A stretch of DNA of 64,000 nucleotides, from positions 2,604,001-2,668,000 of the forward strand of contig NZ_AP024525.1 of NCBI RefSeq assembly GCF_020886775.1, read 5' to 3'. Position 1 is the first letter of the stretch, and each line of letters begins with the position of its first letter. This document shows, piece after piece, positions 28,733-38,828 of this stretch. This stretch comes from Sinomonas cyclohexanicum (lineage in GTDB: Bacteria; Actinomycetota; Actinomycetes; Actinomycetales; Micrococcaceae). The translations under genes and the position numbers were made by a program. The notes beneath the pieces are model-generated. The model searched no databases, had not been told where the DNA came from, and worked only from the letters and a program-made list of their open reading frames with translations.

Positions 28733-30266
28733 AGGCGCGCCGCCGCGCCGTCGTGCGCCACCGGTGGGTCATGCCGCGCCACTGCCACGCCGCCACCCCG
28801 GCCTGGGCGAGGACCCACACGGCCCCGCACAGCACGAGCGCGCCCCAGAACCAGGGGCTGTCGGACCAGGGGTTGCGGCTCACCACGAGCAGCACGATCG
28901 CGAAGGCGATGACCTTCATGAGCACGTCCGCGACGAGCGTCCTGCGGCCGAACGGCAGCGACGGCGCCGCGAAGTGCAGGATCACGACGGCGAGCCCGCA
29001 GCACACGATCACGACGCCGAGTGCGAGGAAGGTCGGGTAGATCATGGGCACCCCCCCGGCCGCGAGGCCCGCGAAGCCGAGCAGCGTGGTGGTGGCGACC
29101 GCGGCGGCGAAGGGCACGGTGAACCGGCGCACCCACGCACTCGAGCGCAGCCAGGCGGGCCGGCCCTGTCCGTTGCCCACGGCGTCCCGGGCCCAGGGGT
29201 GGAGGGTGAGGAAGGCCATGGCGGGCAGGACGATCGCGTTGGCGATGGTGAGCGGGATCCACGGCACGAACGCATAGGCGACGCCGCCGAACGCCACGAG
29301 CGCGGTCCACACGTACATGACCGCGACGGCCTGGCGGTGGGTGTAGCCGAGGTCGAGGAGCTTGTGGTGGACGTGCTCCCGGTCCGCGGAGAAGGGCGAG
29401 CGGCCACTCGCCGTGCGGCGCAGGACCGCCAGGACGAGGTCGAGGAACGGCAGGACCATGACGACGATCGGCAGGACGACGGGGATGAAGGTCGGGATGC
29501 CCTCGGCGCGGTCGTAGAGGCCTGAGGCCACCTGTCCGGTGGCCACTACGGCGCCGGTCGCCATGAGCAGGCCGAGGAGCATCGACCCGGAGTCCCCCAT
29601 GAAGATCCTGGCCGGGTGGACGTTGTGCGGGAGGAAGCCGAGGCAGATGCCCACCAGGAGCGCCATGAGCAGCGTCGCGAGGTCCGTGTAGTTCGGCAGG
29701 AGCGCGTTGCGGTGGACCCAGTACGCGGTGAGGAAGAACGCGAAGCCGCCGATCGCGGCGACGCCCGCGGCGAGCCCGTCCAGCCCGTCCACGAAGTTGA
29801 TGGCGTTGACCGTGAGGACGATCACGAACATCGTCAGCGCGATCTGGAGCCACTCCGGCTCCACGGGCAGCGAGCCGAGCGGGAGGAAGGTCATGCGGGG
29901 CCCCCACAGTGCCACGATCCCGGCCGCAACGGCCTGGCCCGCGAGCTTGACCCAGCTGTTGAGGTCCACCACGTCGTCGACCGCGCCGAGGGCGACGATG
30001 ACCGCCGCCCCGCCCAGCACCGCCCACGGCTGGGGGGTGTCCATGAAGATCGCGCGGACCCAGACGGTGTGGGAGGCTGCCCAGAAGGCCACGGCGAATC
30101 CCGCGAGCATCGCCAGCCCGCCCAGCCGCGGCACGCGACGGGTGTGGACGTCCCGTTCGCGCACCGGCGAGACGATGTCCCAGCGCAGCGCGAGCACCCT
30201 GACCACTCCCGTGAACGCGTACGTGACGATCGCCGCGAGCATCGCTATGAGGACATAGATGAACAT
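28731..30266 (-). CDS. Polyprenyl-phosphate glycosyl-1-phosphate transferase (WecA/TagO/MraY family)
   Basis: A 511-residue multi-helix enzyme that transfers a sugar-1-phosphate (usually GlcNAc-1-P) onto polyprenyl phosphate, starting cell-wall polymer synthesis. Diagnostic motifs are HTRRVPRLGG (41-50), VDDVVDL (96-102), NAINFVDGLDGLAAG (154-168) and the cytosolic REHVHHKLLDLG loop. The C-terminal 150 residues add further helices beyond the usual length of about 350-400. It starts 3 bases after the glycosyltransferase gene, so both act in one operon, probably in arabinogalactan- or teichoic-type polymer assembly (inference). A copy of the 13-bp word (28746-28758) overlaps its 3' end. Confidence 0.9.
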   Translation of the reverse strand: MFIYVLIAMLAAIVTYAFTGVVRVLALRWDIVSPVRERDVHTRRVPRLGGLAMLAGFAVAFWAASHTVWVRAIFMDTPQPWAVLGGAAVIVALGAVDDVVDLNSWVKLAGQAVAAGIVALWGPRMTFLPLGSLPVEPEWLQIALTMFVIVLTVNAINFVDGLDGLAAGVAAIGGFAFFLTAYWVHRNALLPNYTDLATLLMALLVGICLGFLPHNVHPARIFMGDSGSMLLGLLMATGAVVATGQVASGLYDRAEGIPTFIPVVLPIVVMVLPFLDLVLAVLRRTASGRSPFSADREHVHHKLLDLGYTHRQAVAVMYVWTALVAFGGVAYAFVPWIPLTIANAIVLPAMAFLTLHPWARDAVGNGQGRPAWLRSSAWVRRFTVPFAAAVATTTLLGFAGLAAGGVPMIYPTFLALGVVIVCCGLAVVILHFAAPSLPFGRRTLVADVLMKVIAFAIVLLVVSRNPWSDSPWFWGALVLCGAVWVLAQAGVAAWQWRGMTHRWRTTARRRA

Positions 30267-30269
30267 GGG

Positions 30270-32198
30270 CTAGACGGCGGCCTCTCCCGGGGCCGCGGGA
30301 GCCTGGACCGCCCCGGTGCCGTCGGGCTGCTCGGTGAACGCCCTGCGGTAGGTGCGGCGGCGCAGCTGGGTGGGCACCATGCGGTACGCGCCGCGCACGA
30401 GGACGTTGCGCGCGAAGGTCGTCGGGCCGATGTACCCGGCCCCGAGCATGCGGCGCTGGAGGCGGAGCTCCGCCTCCAGCATGCGCAGGCCGCCCCGCCG
30501 TGCGTACGCCCCGTCGCTCACGCGGTACAGGACGAGCGCGTCCGGGATGTTCGCGCCGCGGCTGCCCCGGTGCAGCATGCGGGCCCACAGCCAGTAGTCC
30601 TCCATGCCGGCGGCACCGGCGTAGCCGCCGGCGGCACGCACGGCCGAGGCGCGGTACATGACGCTCGGATGGTTGAACGGCGTCCGCAGGTCGAGCTGGG
30701 CCATGATCTCGCGGTGGGAGGCGGGCACGGGCCGGCTTGCGAGGGGAACAGACTCGTCGTCGCCGATCTCGGCGATCGCCGAGCCCACGATGTCGTAGCC
30801 CTCGGCCAGGAGCCTCAGCTGCCGCTCGAAGCGGTCCGGCAGCGCGACGTCGTCCGCATCCATCCGCGCCACAATGTCGTGCCGGCACCGGTCCAGGCCC
30901 GCGTCGAGCGCCTCGGCGAGGCCCACCCCGCTCGGGAGGCGGAGCACGACGGCGGGGTACTCGCCGGAGCGCTCGGCCTCCTCGAGCACGGCCTCGATGT
31001 CCTCCCCGACCGGGCCGTCGCGGACGATGACCAGCTCGGTGGGGCCGACCGTCTGGTCCACCGTCACCGACCGGATCGCGCGGTGCACACGCACCGCCGA
31101 GTCGCCGGCGTAGACTGGCAGCAGGACCGAGAACGCCGCATCCTCCGCGCCCAGACCGGGTTCGGGGGACGGTGCTGCGAGCACCGGGGCGACGCTGGCC
31201 GCGGCAACCGGCGCCGCGGGCAGGCCGCCTGCCGCCTCGAGGACCTCCTCCGTGGGCCGCGGCGCGTGCCCGACCGCCTCGCGCAGCCCGGCGAGGCCCG
31301 CGCGGAGCACGACCCGCGGGCGCGGGCTGCCGAGCACCATGCGCCCCCATCGGCGCACCGTCGAGGCGCCGTAGAGGACCTTCTCGGCCGGAGCGAGGGC
31401 CGGCGAACGGAAGAACGTCCAGATCTTGTTGCGCACCTCGAAGCGGAATCGCTCCCCGACGTCCACCGTGAACGAGTCGTAGATGCGCGTGTGGTGCTCG
31501 ACCACCGAGTCGAGGCTCGCGAGCGCGAGCCGGTGGCGGCCGAGGCGCATGGTGAACTCGAAGTCGTCGTTCCACAGGAAGAAGTCGGCGACCGGCAGGC
31601 CGTGCGCGCGCACGGCGTCGGCGTCGACGAAGAGCGAGACGAACGAGGCGGAGCGGATCACGCGCGCACGGTGTGCGGCGGCGAACGCCCGGTCCGCGTC
31701 GGACGCGTCCCACCGGTCGCGCATCGTGTTCATCGGATGGTCGCGGCCGTCGGTCCAGACCACGCGGCTCGCGATGAACGCGGGCCGGTCCGTCTCCGGG
31801 TATGCGGTCCACAGGCGCACGGCCTCGGCGAGAGTGTCCCTCTGGGGCATCGTGTCGTCATCCATGACCCACAGGAGATCGGGGCGATGGTGGGCGAGGG
31901 CGGCGGCGATCCCGGCCGCGAAGCCGCCCGCCCCGCCCGTGTTGGTGTCCAGGCGCACGAGCTCGTACGCGAACGGGAACTCGAGGCCCGCGAGGTAGTC
32001 GGGCGAGCCGTCGGTGGAGGCGTTGTCGACGACGACGAGCGCGTCCGGCAGGCGCTCGCCCGCCGCAAGGGCCTCGAGCGAGCGAGCAAGCAGCTCGCGC
32101 CGGTTGTAGCTGACGACGACGGCGACGACGCGCGCCTCGCCAGCCGTCTCGGCGGCACTGGCGCCTGCGCCGGTACCGCCGGGGGAAAGTGTGCTCAT
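30270..32198 (-). CDS. Two-domain family-2 glycosyltransferase
   Basis: 642 residues with two GT-A domains. Domain 1 (about 22-280) has VVVSYNRRELLARSLEA, VVDNASTDGS and the DDD metal site (113-115) with VADFFLWNDDFEFTMR, similar to GlfT-like/rhamnosyl transferases. An Ala/Pro-rich linker (about 315-350) leads to domain 2 (about 355-600), with FSVLLPVYAGDS, ARMDADD and MEDYWLWARM, like WcaA-type transferases. Both catalytic Asp sets look intact. The donor and acceptor sugars cannot be named. Its stop lies 3 bases before the wecA-like start. Confidence 0.88.
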   Translation of the reverse strand: MSTLSPGGTGAGASAAETAGEARVVAVVVSYNRRELLARSLEALAAGERLPDALVVVDNASTDGSPDYLAGLEFPFAYELVRLDTNTGGAGGFAAGIAAALAHHRPDLLWVMDDDTMPQRDTLAEAVRLWTAYPETDRPAFIASRVVWTDGRDHPMNTMRDRWDASDADRAFAAAHRARVIRSASFVSLFVDADAVRAHGLPVADFFLWNDDFEFTMRLGRHRLALASLDSVVEHHTRIYDSFTVDVGERFRFEVRNKIWTFFRSPALAPAEKVLYGASTVRRWGRMVLGSPRPRVVLRAGLAGLREAVGHAPRPTEEVLEAAGGLPAAPVAAASVAPVLAAPSPEPGLGAEDAAFSVLLPVYAGDSAVRVHRAIRSVTVDQTVGPTELVIVRDGPVGEDIEAVLEEAERSGEYPAVVLRLPSGVGLAEALDAGLDRCRHDIVARMDADDVALPDRFERQLRLLAEGYDIVGSAIAEIGDDESVPLASRPVPASHREIMAQLDLRTPFNHPSVMYRASAVRAAGGYAGAAGMEDYWLWARMLHRGSRGANIPDALVLYRVSDGAYARRGGLRMLEAELRLQRRMLGAGYIGPTTFARNVLVRGAYRMVPTQLRRRTYRRAFTEQPDGTGAVQAPAAPGEAAV

Positions 32199-32265
32199 GC
32201 TGGGGTCGACCTCTGGGGGAAGAATCGGGGGTGGCAGTACGACCCTACCGAATGACGGAGGGCTG

Positions 32266-33048
32266 CTACGCCTCGGGCGAGGCGTCCGACGACGCCGGTT
32301 CGGGGTCCCCCGCCGCTTCGGGCACGCCCGCGTCCGCGGGCCTCTCCGGCGCCTCCGGCTCCTCGCCGAGGCCCAGCACGCCCGGGGCGACCTCGCGGAT
32401 CGCCTCGAGGCTCAGCGCGCCCTGGCGCACAATGCGCGGCCGTTCCCCCGTGCAGTCGACGATTGTGGACGGGAGCCCTGCCGCCCCGCCCGGCCCTCCG
32501 CCGTCCACCGGTCGGAAGCCCTCCTCGAGGTACACCTCGACGCTCTCGGCGAGCTGCTCGCGGGCCTCGGCGGCGGTCTGGGCCGCGGCGTGGCCCGTCC
32601 GGTTGGCGCTCGAGACAGCCAGCGGGCCGGTGATGGTCAGGAGCGCCTGGGCCAGCTCGTCGTCGGGGATGCGCAGGGCCACCGTGCCCTTCGTCTCCCC
32701 CAGGTCCCACGTGAGGGACGGCTGGGCATGGAGGATGAGCGTGAGCGGGCCCGGCCAGAACTTCTCCGCGAGCGCGCGGCCGTCCGCCGGTATCTCGGTC
32801 GCGAGCCCGTCCATGGTCTGCAGGCGCGGGATGAGCACGGGCGGCGGCATGGAGCGTCCGCGGCCCTTGGCGGCCAGCAGCGTCGCGACGGCCTGCGCCG
32901 AGAAGGCGTCCGCCGCGATGCCGTAGACCGTGTCGGTAGGCATCACGACGCACTGCTTCTGGGCGATCGCGCGCTGGGCATGGGCGAGGCCCTCGGCGCG
33001 CTGTTGTGGATCGGTGCAGTTGTAGGTCGCGGTCGTCACGGCGTCCAT
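32266..33048 (-). CDS. L-threonylcarbamoyladenylate synthase (Sua5/YwlC/TsaC family)
   Basis: Makes threonylcarbamoyl-AMP from threonine, bicarbonate and ATP, for t6A37 in tRNAs that read ANN codons. The 260 residues carry PTDTVYGIAADAFS, the KGRGRSMPPPVLI signature and the ATP-site SSANRTGHAA; the last 50 residues are an acidic, Pro/Glu/Ala-rich tail without a Sua5 domain. It follows prmC by 38 bases, the usual prfA-prmC-sua5 order. The ATG is at 33048; no good Shine-Dalgarno. Confidence 0.94.
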   Translation of the reverse strand: MDAVTTATYNCTDPQQRAEGLAHAQRAIAQKQCVVMPTDTVYGIAADAFSAQAVATLLAAKGRGRSMPPPVLIPRLQTMDGLATEIPADGRALAEKFWPGPLTLILHAQPSLTWDLGETKGTVALRIPDDELAQALLTITGPLAVSSANRTGHAAAQTAAEAREQLAESVEVYLEEGFRPVDGGGPGGAAGLPSTIVDCTGERPRIVRQGALSLEAIREVAPGVLGLGEEPEAPERPADAGVPEAAGDPEPASSDASPEA

Positions 33049-33086
33049 TCTTCCACGCGCGGCTTGGGCGCCCGTTCAGGTGGGCG

Positions 33087-34118
33087 TCACGCGCGGACCG
33101 CGCTCGTGGCCCGCGGGAGCCCGTTGAGGTCCTCGTGTGAGCGCACGCCGGACCACGCCGGGTCCGCCGCCAAGAGCTCGGCGATGCGGGCGGCCTGCAC
33201 TTCCGCGTGCTCCATGACGAAGAACCCGCCCGGGCGCAGGAGCCGCGCGGCAGTCACCGCCGCGGCCAGCGGAAGCTCCAGGCCGCCGTCGGCCCCGCCG
33301 TAGAGGGCCATCTCCGGGTCATGGAGGGCGGCCTCCGGCTCGCGCGGGACCATCTCCGGCGGGATGTAGGGCGGGTTGGACACGACGACGTCCACGGTCC
33401 CGTCCAGTTCGCGGAACGCGGTGCGCAGGTCCCCGAGCGCGAGGTGCACGCGGCCGCCCACCTCGGGCAGAGCGGCATTGCGGGCGGCCCACGCGTGCGC
33501 GAGCTCGGACAGCTCCACGGCGTGCACGACGGCGCCGGGCACCTCCTGCGCGATCGAGGCTGCGATCGCTCCCGATCCCGTTCCGAGGTCGACGACGACG
33601 GGCCCGGCCGCCCGGCGCGCGCGAGGGGCTCGGGGTGAGCCGGCGGCGCTGGGCGGGTGGCCGGCGTCGTGCGCGGTGTCCGAGCCGGGACCCGCGACCG
33701 CGCCGGGGAAGTGCTCCGCGATCCAGTCGAGCGCCACCTGCACCACGCCCTCCGTCTCGGGCCGGGGCACGAAGACGCCCGGGCCCACCGCGAGCGTGAG
33801 GTGACGGAAGTGGGCGGTGCCGGTGAGGTGCTGGAGCGGGACGCGGCGGCCGCGTTCGGCGACAAGCTCCCAGAAGGCGTCCGCGAAGCCTTCCGGGGCG
33901 GTCGCACCGGTGATCGCGAGCGCGCGGAGGCGGCCGAGGCCCCCGCCGCCGAGGGGCGAGGAGGGATCGCGCGCGAGCACGTGCTCGGCGAGGATCTCGG
34001 CGTCCACGCGGGGGCTCGGGCAGCCGGCCTCGGCCAGGACCGCGGCGGCGCGGCGCAGGGCAGTGCCGAGGTCCTCCGGCCGGGGGGCCTCAGGCCCCGG
34101 GCCCGCGGGTGCGCTCAC
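33087..34118 (-). CDS. prmC: Release factor glutamine methyltransferase
   Basis: Methylates the Gln of the GGQ motif in release factors RF1/RF2. The N-terminal helical domain leads to FVPRPETE (116-123), the SAM loop VDLGTGSG (176-183) and the catalytic NPPY (248-251). At 343 residues it is longer than usual (about 280-290) because of an Ala/Pro/Arg-rich insert (about 141-171) holding a near-copy of the 13-bp word. Start and the prfA stop overlap by 4 bases, so substrate and enzyme are co-translated. Confidence 0.95.
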   Translation of the reverse strand: MSAPAGPGPEAPRPEDLGTALRRAAAVLAEAGCPSPRVDAEILAEHVLARDPSSPLGGGGLGRLRALAITGATAPEGFADAFWELVAERGRRVPLQHLTGTAHFRHLTLAVGPGVFVPRPETEGVVQVALDWIAEHFPGAVAGPGSDTAHDAGHPPSAAGSPRAPRARRAAGPVVVDLGTGSGAIAASIAQEVPGAVVHAVELSELAHAWAARNAALPEVGGRVHLALGDLRTAFRELDGTVDVVVSNPPYIPPEMVPREPEAALHDPEMALYGGADGGLELPLAAAVTAARLLRPGGFFVMEHAEVQAARIAELLAADPAWSGVRSHEDLNGLPRATSAVRA

Positions 34119-35188
34119 TCCCCGATGGCCTCGAGGCGGTGCTGCTCGTCCATGTCGATGCAGGACTGGATCACGGGTCCGAGGTCCCCGTCCATGACCG
34201 CGTCGAGGTTGTAGGCCTTGTACCCGGTGCGGTGGTCCGCGATGCGGTTCTCCGGATAGTTGTACGTGCGGATGCGCTCGGAGCGGTCCATCGTGCGGAC
34301 CTGGGACTTGCGGGCCTCGGCGTTCTCCGCGTCGATCTGCTCCTGCTGGTGCGCGAGGAGGCGCGAGCGGAGGACGCGCATCGCGGCCTCGCGGTTCTGC
34401 AGCTGGGACTTCTCGTTCTGCATCGCCACGACGATGCCGGTGGGCAGGTGGGTGATGCGCACGGCCGAGTCGGTCGTGTTGACGCTCTGCCCGCCCGGGC
34501 CCGAGGAGCGGTACACGTCGATCTTGAGGTCGTTGGCGCCGATCTCGATCTCCTCGGGTTCGTCGACCTCGGGGAACACGAGGACGCCGGCCGCGGACGT
34601 GTGGATGCGCCCCTGGGACTCAGTGACCGGCACGCGCTGGACGCGGTGCACGCCGCCCTCGTACTTCAGGTGCGCGAACACGCCCTCCGCGGGGTCATTG
34701 GACGAGCCCTTGATCGCGATCTGGATGTCCTTGTAGCCGCCGAGGTCCGACTCGGTCGAGGAGAGCACCTCGGTCTTCCAGCCCTTAGACTCCGCATACC
34801 TGGTGTACATGCGGGTCAGGTCCGCCGCGAACAGGGCTGCCTCGTCGCCGCCCTCGCCGCCCTTGACCTCGAGGATCACGTTGCGGGCGTCGTTGGGGTC
34901 GCGCGGGATGAGGAGCCGGCGCAGCTTCTCCTGCGCCTGCTCGTGGCCCGCCTCGAGGTCCGGGACCTCGGCAGCGAAGTCGGGGTCCTCCGCGGCCATC
35001 TCGCGGGCGGCCTCGAGGTCGTCGCCGAGCTGCTTCCAGCGGTTGTAGGCCTCGACGATGCCGTTGAGCTCAGCGGAGCGCCGGCCGAGCTTCCGCGCGA
35101 GCGCCTGGTCCTGGTAGACCGCGGGGTCGCTGAGGCGCTTCTGGAGCTCGGCGTGCTCGTCCAGAAGCCCGTGCACGGACTCGAACAT
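34115..35188 (-). CDS. prfA: Peptide chain release factor 1
   Basis: Terminates translation at UAA and UAG. 357 residues with the GGQ loop ([14 protein letters not shown], 232-234) and the stop-codon tripeptide P-V-T (187-189) of the RF1 class. Regular length and domain order. Starts the prfA-prmC-sua5 operon; AAAGG lies about 8 bases before the ATG. Confidence 0.97.
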   Translation of the reverse strand: MFESVHGLLDEHAELQKRLSDPAVYQDQALARKLGRRSAELNGIVEAYNRWKQLGDDLEAAREMAAEDPDFAAEVPDLEAGHEQAQEKLRRLLIPRDPNDARNVILEVKGGEGGDEAALFAADLTRMYTRYAESKGWKTEVLSSTESDLGGYKDIQIAIKGSSNDPAEGVFAHLKYEGGVHRVQRVPVTESQGRIHTSAAGVLVFPEVDEPEEIEIGANDLKIDVYRSSGPGGQSVNTTDSAVRITHLPTGIVVAMQNEKSQLQNREAAMRVLRSRLLAHQQEQIDAENAEARKSQVRTMDRSERIRTYNYPENRIADHRTGYKAYNLDAVMDGDLGPVIQSCIDMDEQHRLEAIGE

Positions 35189-35267
35189 GTCAGGGGCCTT
35201 TCGAAGGAATGAAAAAGGAAGGAAAACTGGGAGGAGACTGCGGAGGGACCTGGGAGGCAGAACGACG

Positions 35268-35306
35268 ACGGCGGCCGGCCCCCGTGGTACGGGTGCCGGC
35301 CGCCGT
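35268..35306 (-). terminator. Hairpin after rho
   Basis: A 12-bp stem (ACGGCGGCCGGC with GCCGGCCGCCGT) continues into an inner CCCGT/ACGGG stem. It starts 9 bases past the rho stop. Confidence 0.75.
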
Positions 35307-35314
35307 GCGGGGCG

Positions 35315-37519
35315 CTAGTGCCTGTCGCTCTCGCCCTTGCCGGCGAGGGTCGTCTTCTGCACCTGGAGGAGGAACTCGACGTTCGAGCTCGTCTCCCGGA
35401 TCTTCGTGGTCAGCAGCTCGAGGGCCTGCTGCGTGTCGAGGCCCGAGAGCACCCGGCGCAGACGCCACATGATCTTGACCTCTTCAGGCGAGAGCAGGTT
35501 CTCCTCGCGGCGCGTGCCGGACGCGTTGACGTCCACGGCCGGGAAGATGCGCTTGTCGGCCAGCGCGCGGGAGAGGCGGAGCTCCATGTTGCCCGTGCCC
35601 TTGAACTCCTCGAAGATGACCTCGTCCATCTTGGAGCCGGTCTCGACGAGCGCCGTGGCGAGGATCGTCAGGGAGCCGCCGTTCTCGATGTTGCGCGCCG
35701 CGCCGAAGAAGCGCTTCGGCGGGTAGAGCGCGGCCGAGTCGACGCCGCCCGAGAGGATTCGTCCCGATGCGGGGGCGGCGAGGTTGTACGCGCGGCCAAG
35801 ACGGGTCATCGAGTCCAGGAGCACGACGACGTCCATGCCCATCTCCACGAGGCGCTTGGCGCGCTCGATGGCGAGCTCCGCGACGGTCGTGTGGTCGTCA
35901 GCCGGGCGGTCGAAGGTCGAGGCGATGACCTCGCCCTTGACCGAGCGCTGCATGTCCGTGACCTCTTCGGGGCGCTCGTCCACGAGCACCATCATGAGGT
36001 GCACCTCGGGGTTGTTCGTGGTGATCGCGTTCGCGATGGACTGCAGGATGAGCGTCTTGCCGGCCTTCGGCGGGGAGACGATGAGGCCGCGCTGGCCCTT
36101 GCCGATCGGGGCCACGAGGTCGATCACGCGGGGGCCGATCTTCTTCGGGTCCGTCTCGAGCCGGAGGCGCTCGGAGGGGTAGAGCGGCACGAGCTTGGTG
36201 AACTCGACGCGGCCCTTCATCTCCTCGGGGGCCTTGCCGTTCACGCTCGTGACACGCACGAGGGCGTTGAACTTCTGGCGGTTGCCGTGGCCCTGGCGAC
36301 CGCCCTGGCTGTGGCTCTGGTTCTCCTCGCCCTCGCGGGGGGCGCGGATCGCGCCGACCACGGCGTCACCCTTGCGCAGGCCGTACTTCTTGACCTGGGT
36401 GAGCGGGACGTAGACGTCGTTCGGGCCCGGGAGGTAGCCGGAGGTGCGGATGAATGCGTAGTTCTCGAGGACATCAAGGATGCCGGCCACGGGGAGCAGG
36501 ACGTCGTCCTCGGTCACCTCGGTGTCGTCGAACTCGGGGCCCGCGCTGCGGCGCCCGCCCCGGTCGCGCACGCGCTCGTTGCGGTCGCGGAAGCGGTCGC
36601 TGCGGCCGACCTGCTGCGACTGCTGAGACTCGTCGCGGTCGCGGCCACGGCGGTTGCGGCGCGAACGGCGCGAGCCGCCCTCCTCGCCCTCGCCCTCGTC
36701 GCGGCGGCGGTCCTGCTGGCCGCGCTCGTGCTGGCGCTCCTGCTGCTGCGCCCGGTCCTGCTGGCCACGGCGGCCACGGCCTTCGCCTGCTTCTTCGTGG
36801 CGGGCGGGCGCCTCGCCCTGCTCGTGCGCAGGGGCCTCGGCGGTCTCGCCGCGCTCCTCACGAGGCGCGCGCTCCTCACGGGGGGCGCGCTCCTCACGGG
36901 GCGCGCGCTCCTCGCGGGGGGCCGGGGCCGCCTCGGTCGAGGCCTCGCCCGCCTCGGCGCGGCGGTTGCGGTTGCGGGTACGGCTCGGGCGCGTCGTCGG
37001 CTCGGCGGTGGGCGCCTCTGCCGTGGTCTCGGCCTGCGGCTGCGCCACGGACTCTGCGGCGGGCTCGGCCTGCGGCGCGCCTTCCTCGGCGGCGGGCGCC
37101 GCGGCCGGAGTCACGATGCCGTCGCTACCGGCGCGGCGGCGTGTACGGCGGGCGCGCGGAGCCGCGGGCGCTGAGGCCGCGCCGTCGGCCGACGGCGCGG
37201 CCTGCTCCACGGCGGGGGCGGCCGGCGCCGTCTCGGCCGCGGCCTTCTCGGCCGCGGCCTGGGGCTCGGGGAGCGTGGTCTGGGCGGGTGCCTCGGCGGC
37301 AGCGGCGCGGCGCTGCTGGGCCGGGCGGCCCACGGGCTCGCCCTTCTGGTGCGCGGTGATCGCTGCGACGAGGTCGCCCTTGCGCATGCGAGATCCACCG
37401 GTGATGCCCAGCTGGGACGCCAAGGCCTGCAACTGCGCGAGCTTGAGGCCGGCAATTCCCTTGGACTCGGACGCGGAGGAGGATTCCACTGCTGGGTTCA
37501 GCTCAGTGGTCTGTGTCAC
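35315..37519 (-). CDS. rho: Transcription termination factor Rho
   Basis: A 734-residue Rho hexameric RNA helicase. Order: Rho N-terminal domain (GIAGLKLAQLQALASQLG), a long disordered insert (about 60-340) rich in Ala/Glu then Arg/Gly, the RNA-binding cold-shock-like domain (LLPVAGILDVLENYAFIR) and the RecA-like ATPase (SPPKAGKTL, DSMTRLGRAYN). The insert is characteristic of high-GC actinobacteria. Four 18-bp repeats in the insert encode APREER (36851-36922). The GTG at 37519, with GGAAGGA 8 bases upstream, is favoured over the ATG at 37645. Confidence 0.95.
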   Translation of the reverse strand: MTQTTELNPAVESSSASESKGIAGLKLAQLQALASQLGITGGSRMRKGDLVAAITAHQKGEPVGRPAQQRRAAAAEAPAQTTLPEPQAAAEKAAAETAPAAPAVEQAAPSADGAASAPAAPRARRTRRRAGSDGIVTPAAAPAAEEGAPQAEPAAESVAQPQAETTAEAPTAEPTTRPSRTRNRNRRAEAGEASTEAAPAPREERAPREERAPREERAPREERGETAEAPAHEQGEAPARHEEAGEGRGRRGQQDRAQQQERQHERGQQDRRRDEGEGEEGGSRRSRRNRRGRDRDESQQSQQVGRSDRFRDRNERVRDRGGRRSAGPEFDDTEVTEDDVLLPVAGILDVLENYAFIRTSGYLPGPNDVYVPLTQVKKYGLRKGDAVVGAIRAPREGEENQSHSQGGRQGHGNRQKFNALVRVTSVNGKAPEEMKGRVEFTKLVPLYPSERLRLETDPKKIGPRVIDLVAPIGKGQRGLIVSPPKAGKTLILQSIANAITTNNPEVHLMMVLVDERPEEVTDMQRSVKGEVIASTFDRPADDHTTVAELAIERAKRLVEMGMDVVVLLDSMTRLGRAYNLAAPASGRILSGGVDSAALYPPKRFFGAARNIENGGSLTILATALVETGSKMDEVIFEEFKGTGNMELRLSRALADKRIFPAVDVNASGTRREENLLSPEEVKIMWRLRRVLSGLDTQQALELLTTKIRETSSNVEFLLQVQKTTLAGKGESDRH
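36851..36922. repeat. 18-bp tandem repeat inside rho (4 units)
   Basis: Units start at 36851, 36869, 36887 and 36905, an exact 18-bp period, and encode repeated Arg-Glu-Glu-Arg-Ala-Pro on the minus strand. It lies in the disordered part of Rho. Confidence 0.85.
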
Positions 37520-37802
37520 GGATGGTCCTTCCGGAGTCGATGCGCCGGCATTCGGAGCCGACCCATCGTGGTCGTGGCCACCGACTCGAGCAGCGGCCAG
37601 GCTGGTGCACTGCGGGGCCAGATGGCCGGGCAGCGCTGTAGTCATTCAGCCCGCCCCGAGCGTGCGGTCGTCTGGAGATGCTGTTTACGGGACAGCCGTG
37701 AACAGCGAGACCGGCTGCAGAGCTGGAGGGGCGACACCCGAACCGGGAAGCTGGATCCGGCCCTGAGATCAGGGAACCCGTGAAATCAGGGAAACGCGAG
37801 AT
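37520..37802 (-). promoter_or_regulatory. rho-thrB intergenic region
   Basis: 283 bases without a gene. It holds a 10-bp hairpin (37681-37705; CTGTTTACGG with CCGTGAACAG, one G-T wobble) that may end the thr transcript or belong to the rho leader, and a direct repeat ATCAGGGAA at 37768 and 37785. Rho genes often have autoregulated leaders; nothing here proves that. Confidence 0.4.
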
Positions 37803-38828
37803 TCACCGCGGGTGTAGGTCCACTCTAGCACCTTCACGGTCAACGGCGAGCCGCAGGACGCGCCAGCGTGTCGCGGGCCCGTCGGCCAGCCCGGGCTCGC
37901 CCCTCCGGTCGTCGGCCTCGTCCGCCCCCTGGTGCGCAAAGCGCTCGACGGCGGCCTGCACCTCGTCTGCCTCGGCCGCACCGTCGGCGAGGGCCAGGAC
38001 GGTGGGGCCGGCACCGGACACGACGGCCGCGTGGCCCTCGGCGCGGAGCTGCTCGATGAGCCGAGCGCTGGGCTCCATCGCGCTCGAGCGGTAGCTCTGG
38101 TGCAGGTAGTCCTCGGTCGCGGGCAGGAGCAGCGACGGGTCCTTCGTCAGGGCATGCACGAGCAGCGCGGCGCGGCCGGCGTTCGCGGCAGCGGCGCCGT
38201 GCGGGATCGAGGAGGGCAGGAGCGAGCGCGCGAGCTCGGTCGAGAGCTCGAAGTCCGGGATCGCCACGATCGGCACCACGGTCGGCGCGACGTCGGCCAC
38301 CGCGGTACGGAACGCGTCGCCGTCCTGCCAGGAGAGGGCCAGAGAGCCGAAGATCGCGGGGGCCACGTTGTCCGGATGGCCCTCGATCTCGCTGCAGAGC
38401 TGCAGCACCCACGCGCGGCCCGGGCGGTCCACGGAGTCCACGAGCGCCGCCGCCGCGAGGACGGCGGCGACGGTCGCGGACGCGGAGGAGCCGAGGCCCC
38501 GACCGTGCGGGCTCACGTTCTCCGCGGTCAGCTTCAGCCCCGAGCGGGCGTAGCCGAGGCGGGCCAGCGCGGCGTCGAGCGTGCGGACCACGAGGTGCGT
38601 CTCGTCACGCGGCAGCGTGTCGGCACCCTCGCCCGAGAGGTCGAACGAGAGCGCGCCGTCGTCCGTCGTCTCGACCGTGACGGTGTCGTAGAGCGCGAGG
38701 GCCAGGCCCAGGCTGTCGTAGCCCGGGCCGAGGTTGGCGCTCGTCGCGGGGACCCGGACGGTCACCCGCTGCCCGGGCGTGACGAGCCTCAGGCCCGCAT
38801 CCGAACGCGGCTCGCTGACTGCGGTCAT
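37803..38828 (-). CDS. thrB: Homoserine kinase
   Basis: Phosphorylates homoserine in threonine synthesis. 341 residues of the GHMP kinase family: [15 protein letters not shown] near the N-terminus, the ATP loop [13 protein letters not shown] (106-118) and the C-terminal [10 protein letters not shown]. Four-base overlap with thrC (ATGA). The segment after residue 300 is Arg/Asp-rich and variable. Confidence 0.96.
   Translation of the reverse strand: MTAVSEPRSDAGLRLVTPGQRVTVRVPATSANLGPGYDSLGLALALYDTVTVETTDDGALSFDLSGEGADTLPRDETHLVVRTLDAALARLGYARSGLKLTAENVSPHGRGLGSSASATVAAVLAAAALVDSVDRPGRAWVLQLCSEIEGHPDNVAPAIFGSLALSWQDGDAFRTAVADVAPTVVPIVAIPDFELSTELARSLLPSSIPHGAAAANAGRAALLVHALTKDPSLLLPATEDYLHQSYRSSAMEPSARLIEQLRAEGHAAVVSGAGPTVLALADGAAEADEVQAAVERFAHQGADEADDRRGEPGLADGPATRWRVLRLAVDREGARVDLHPR

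Noticed and set aside
37520-37802. A riboswitch or attenuator before rho
   Set aside because: Only one short hairpin and a small direct repeat are visible; no aptamer pattern or leader peptide could be supported.
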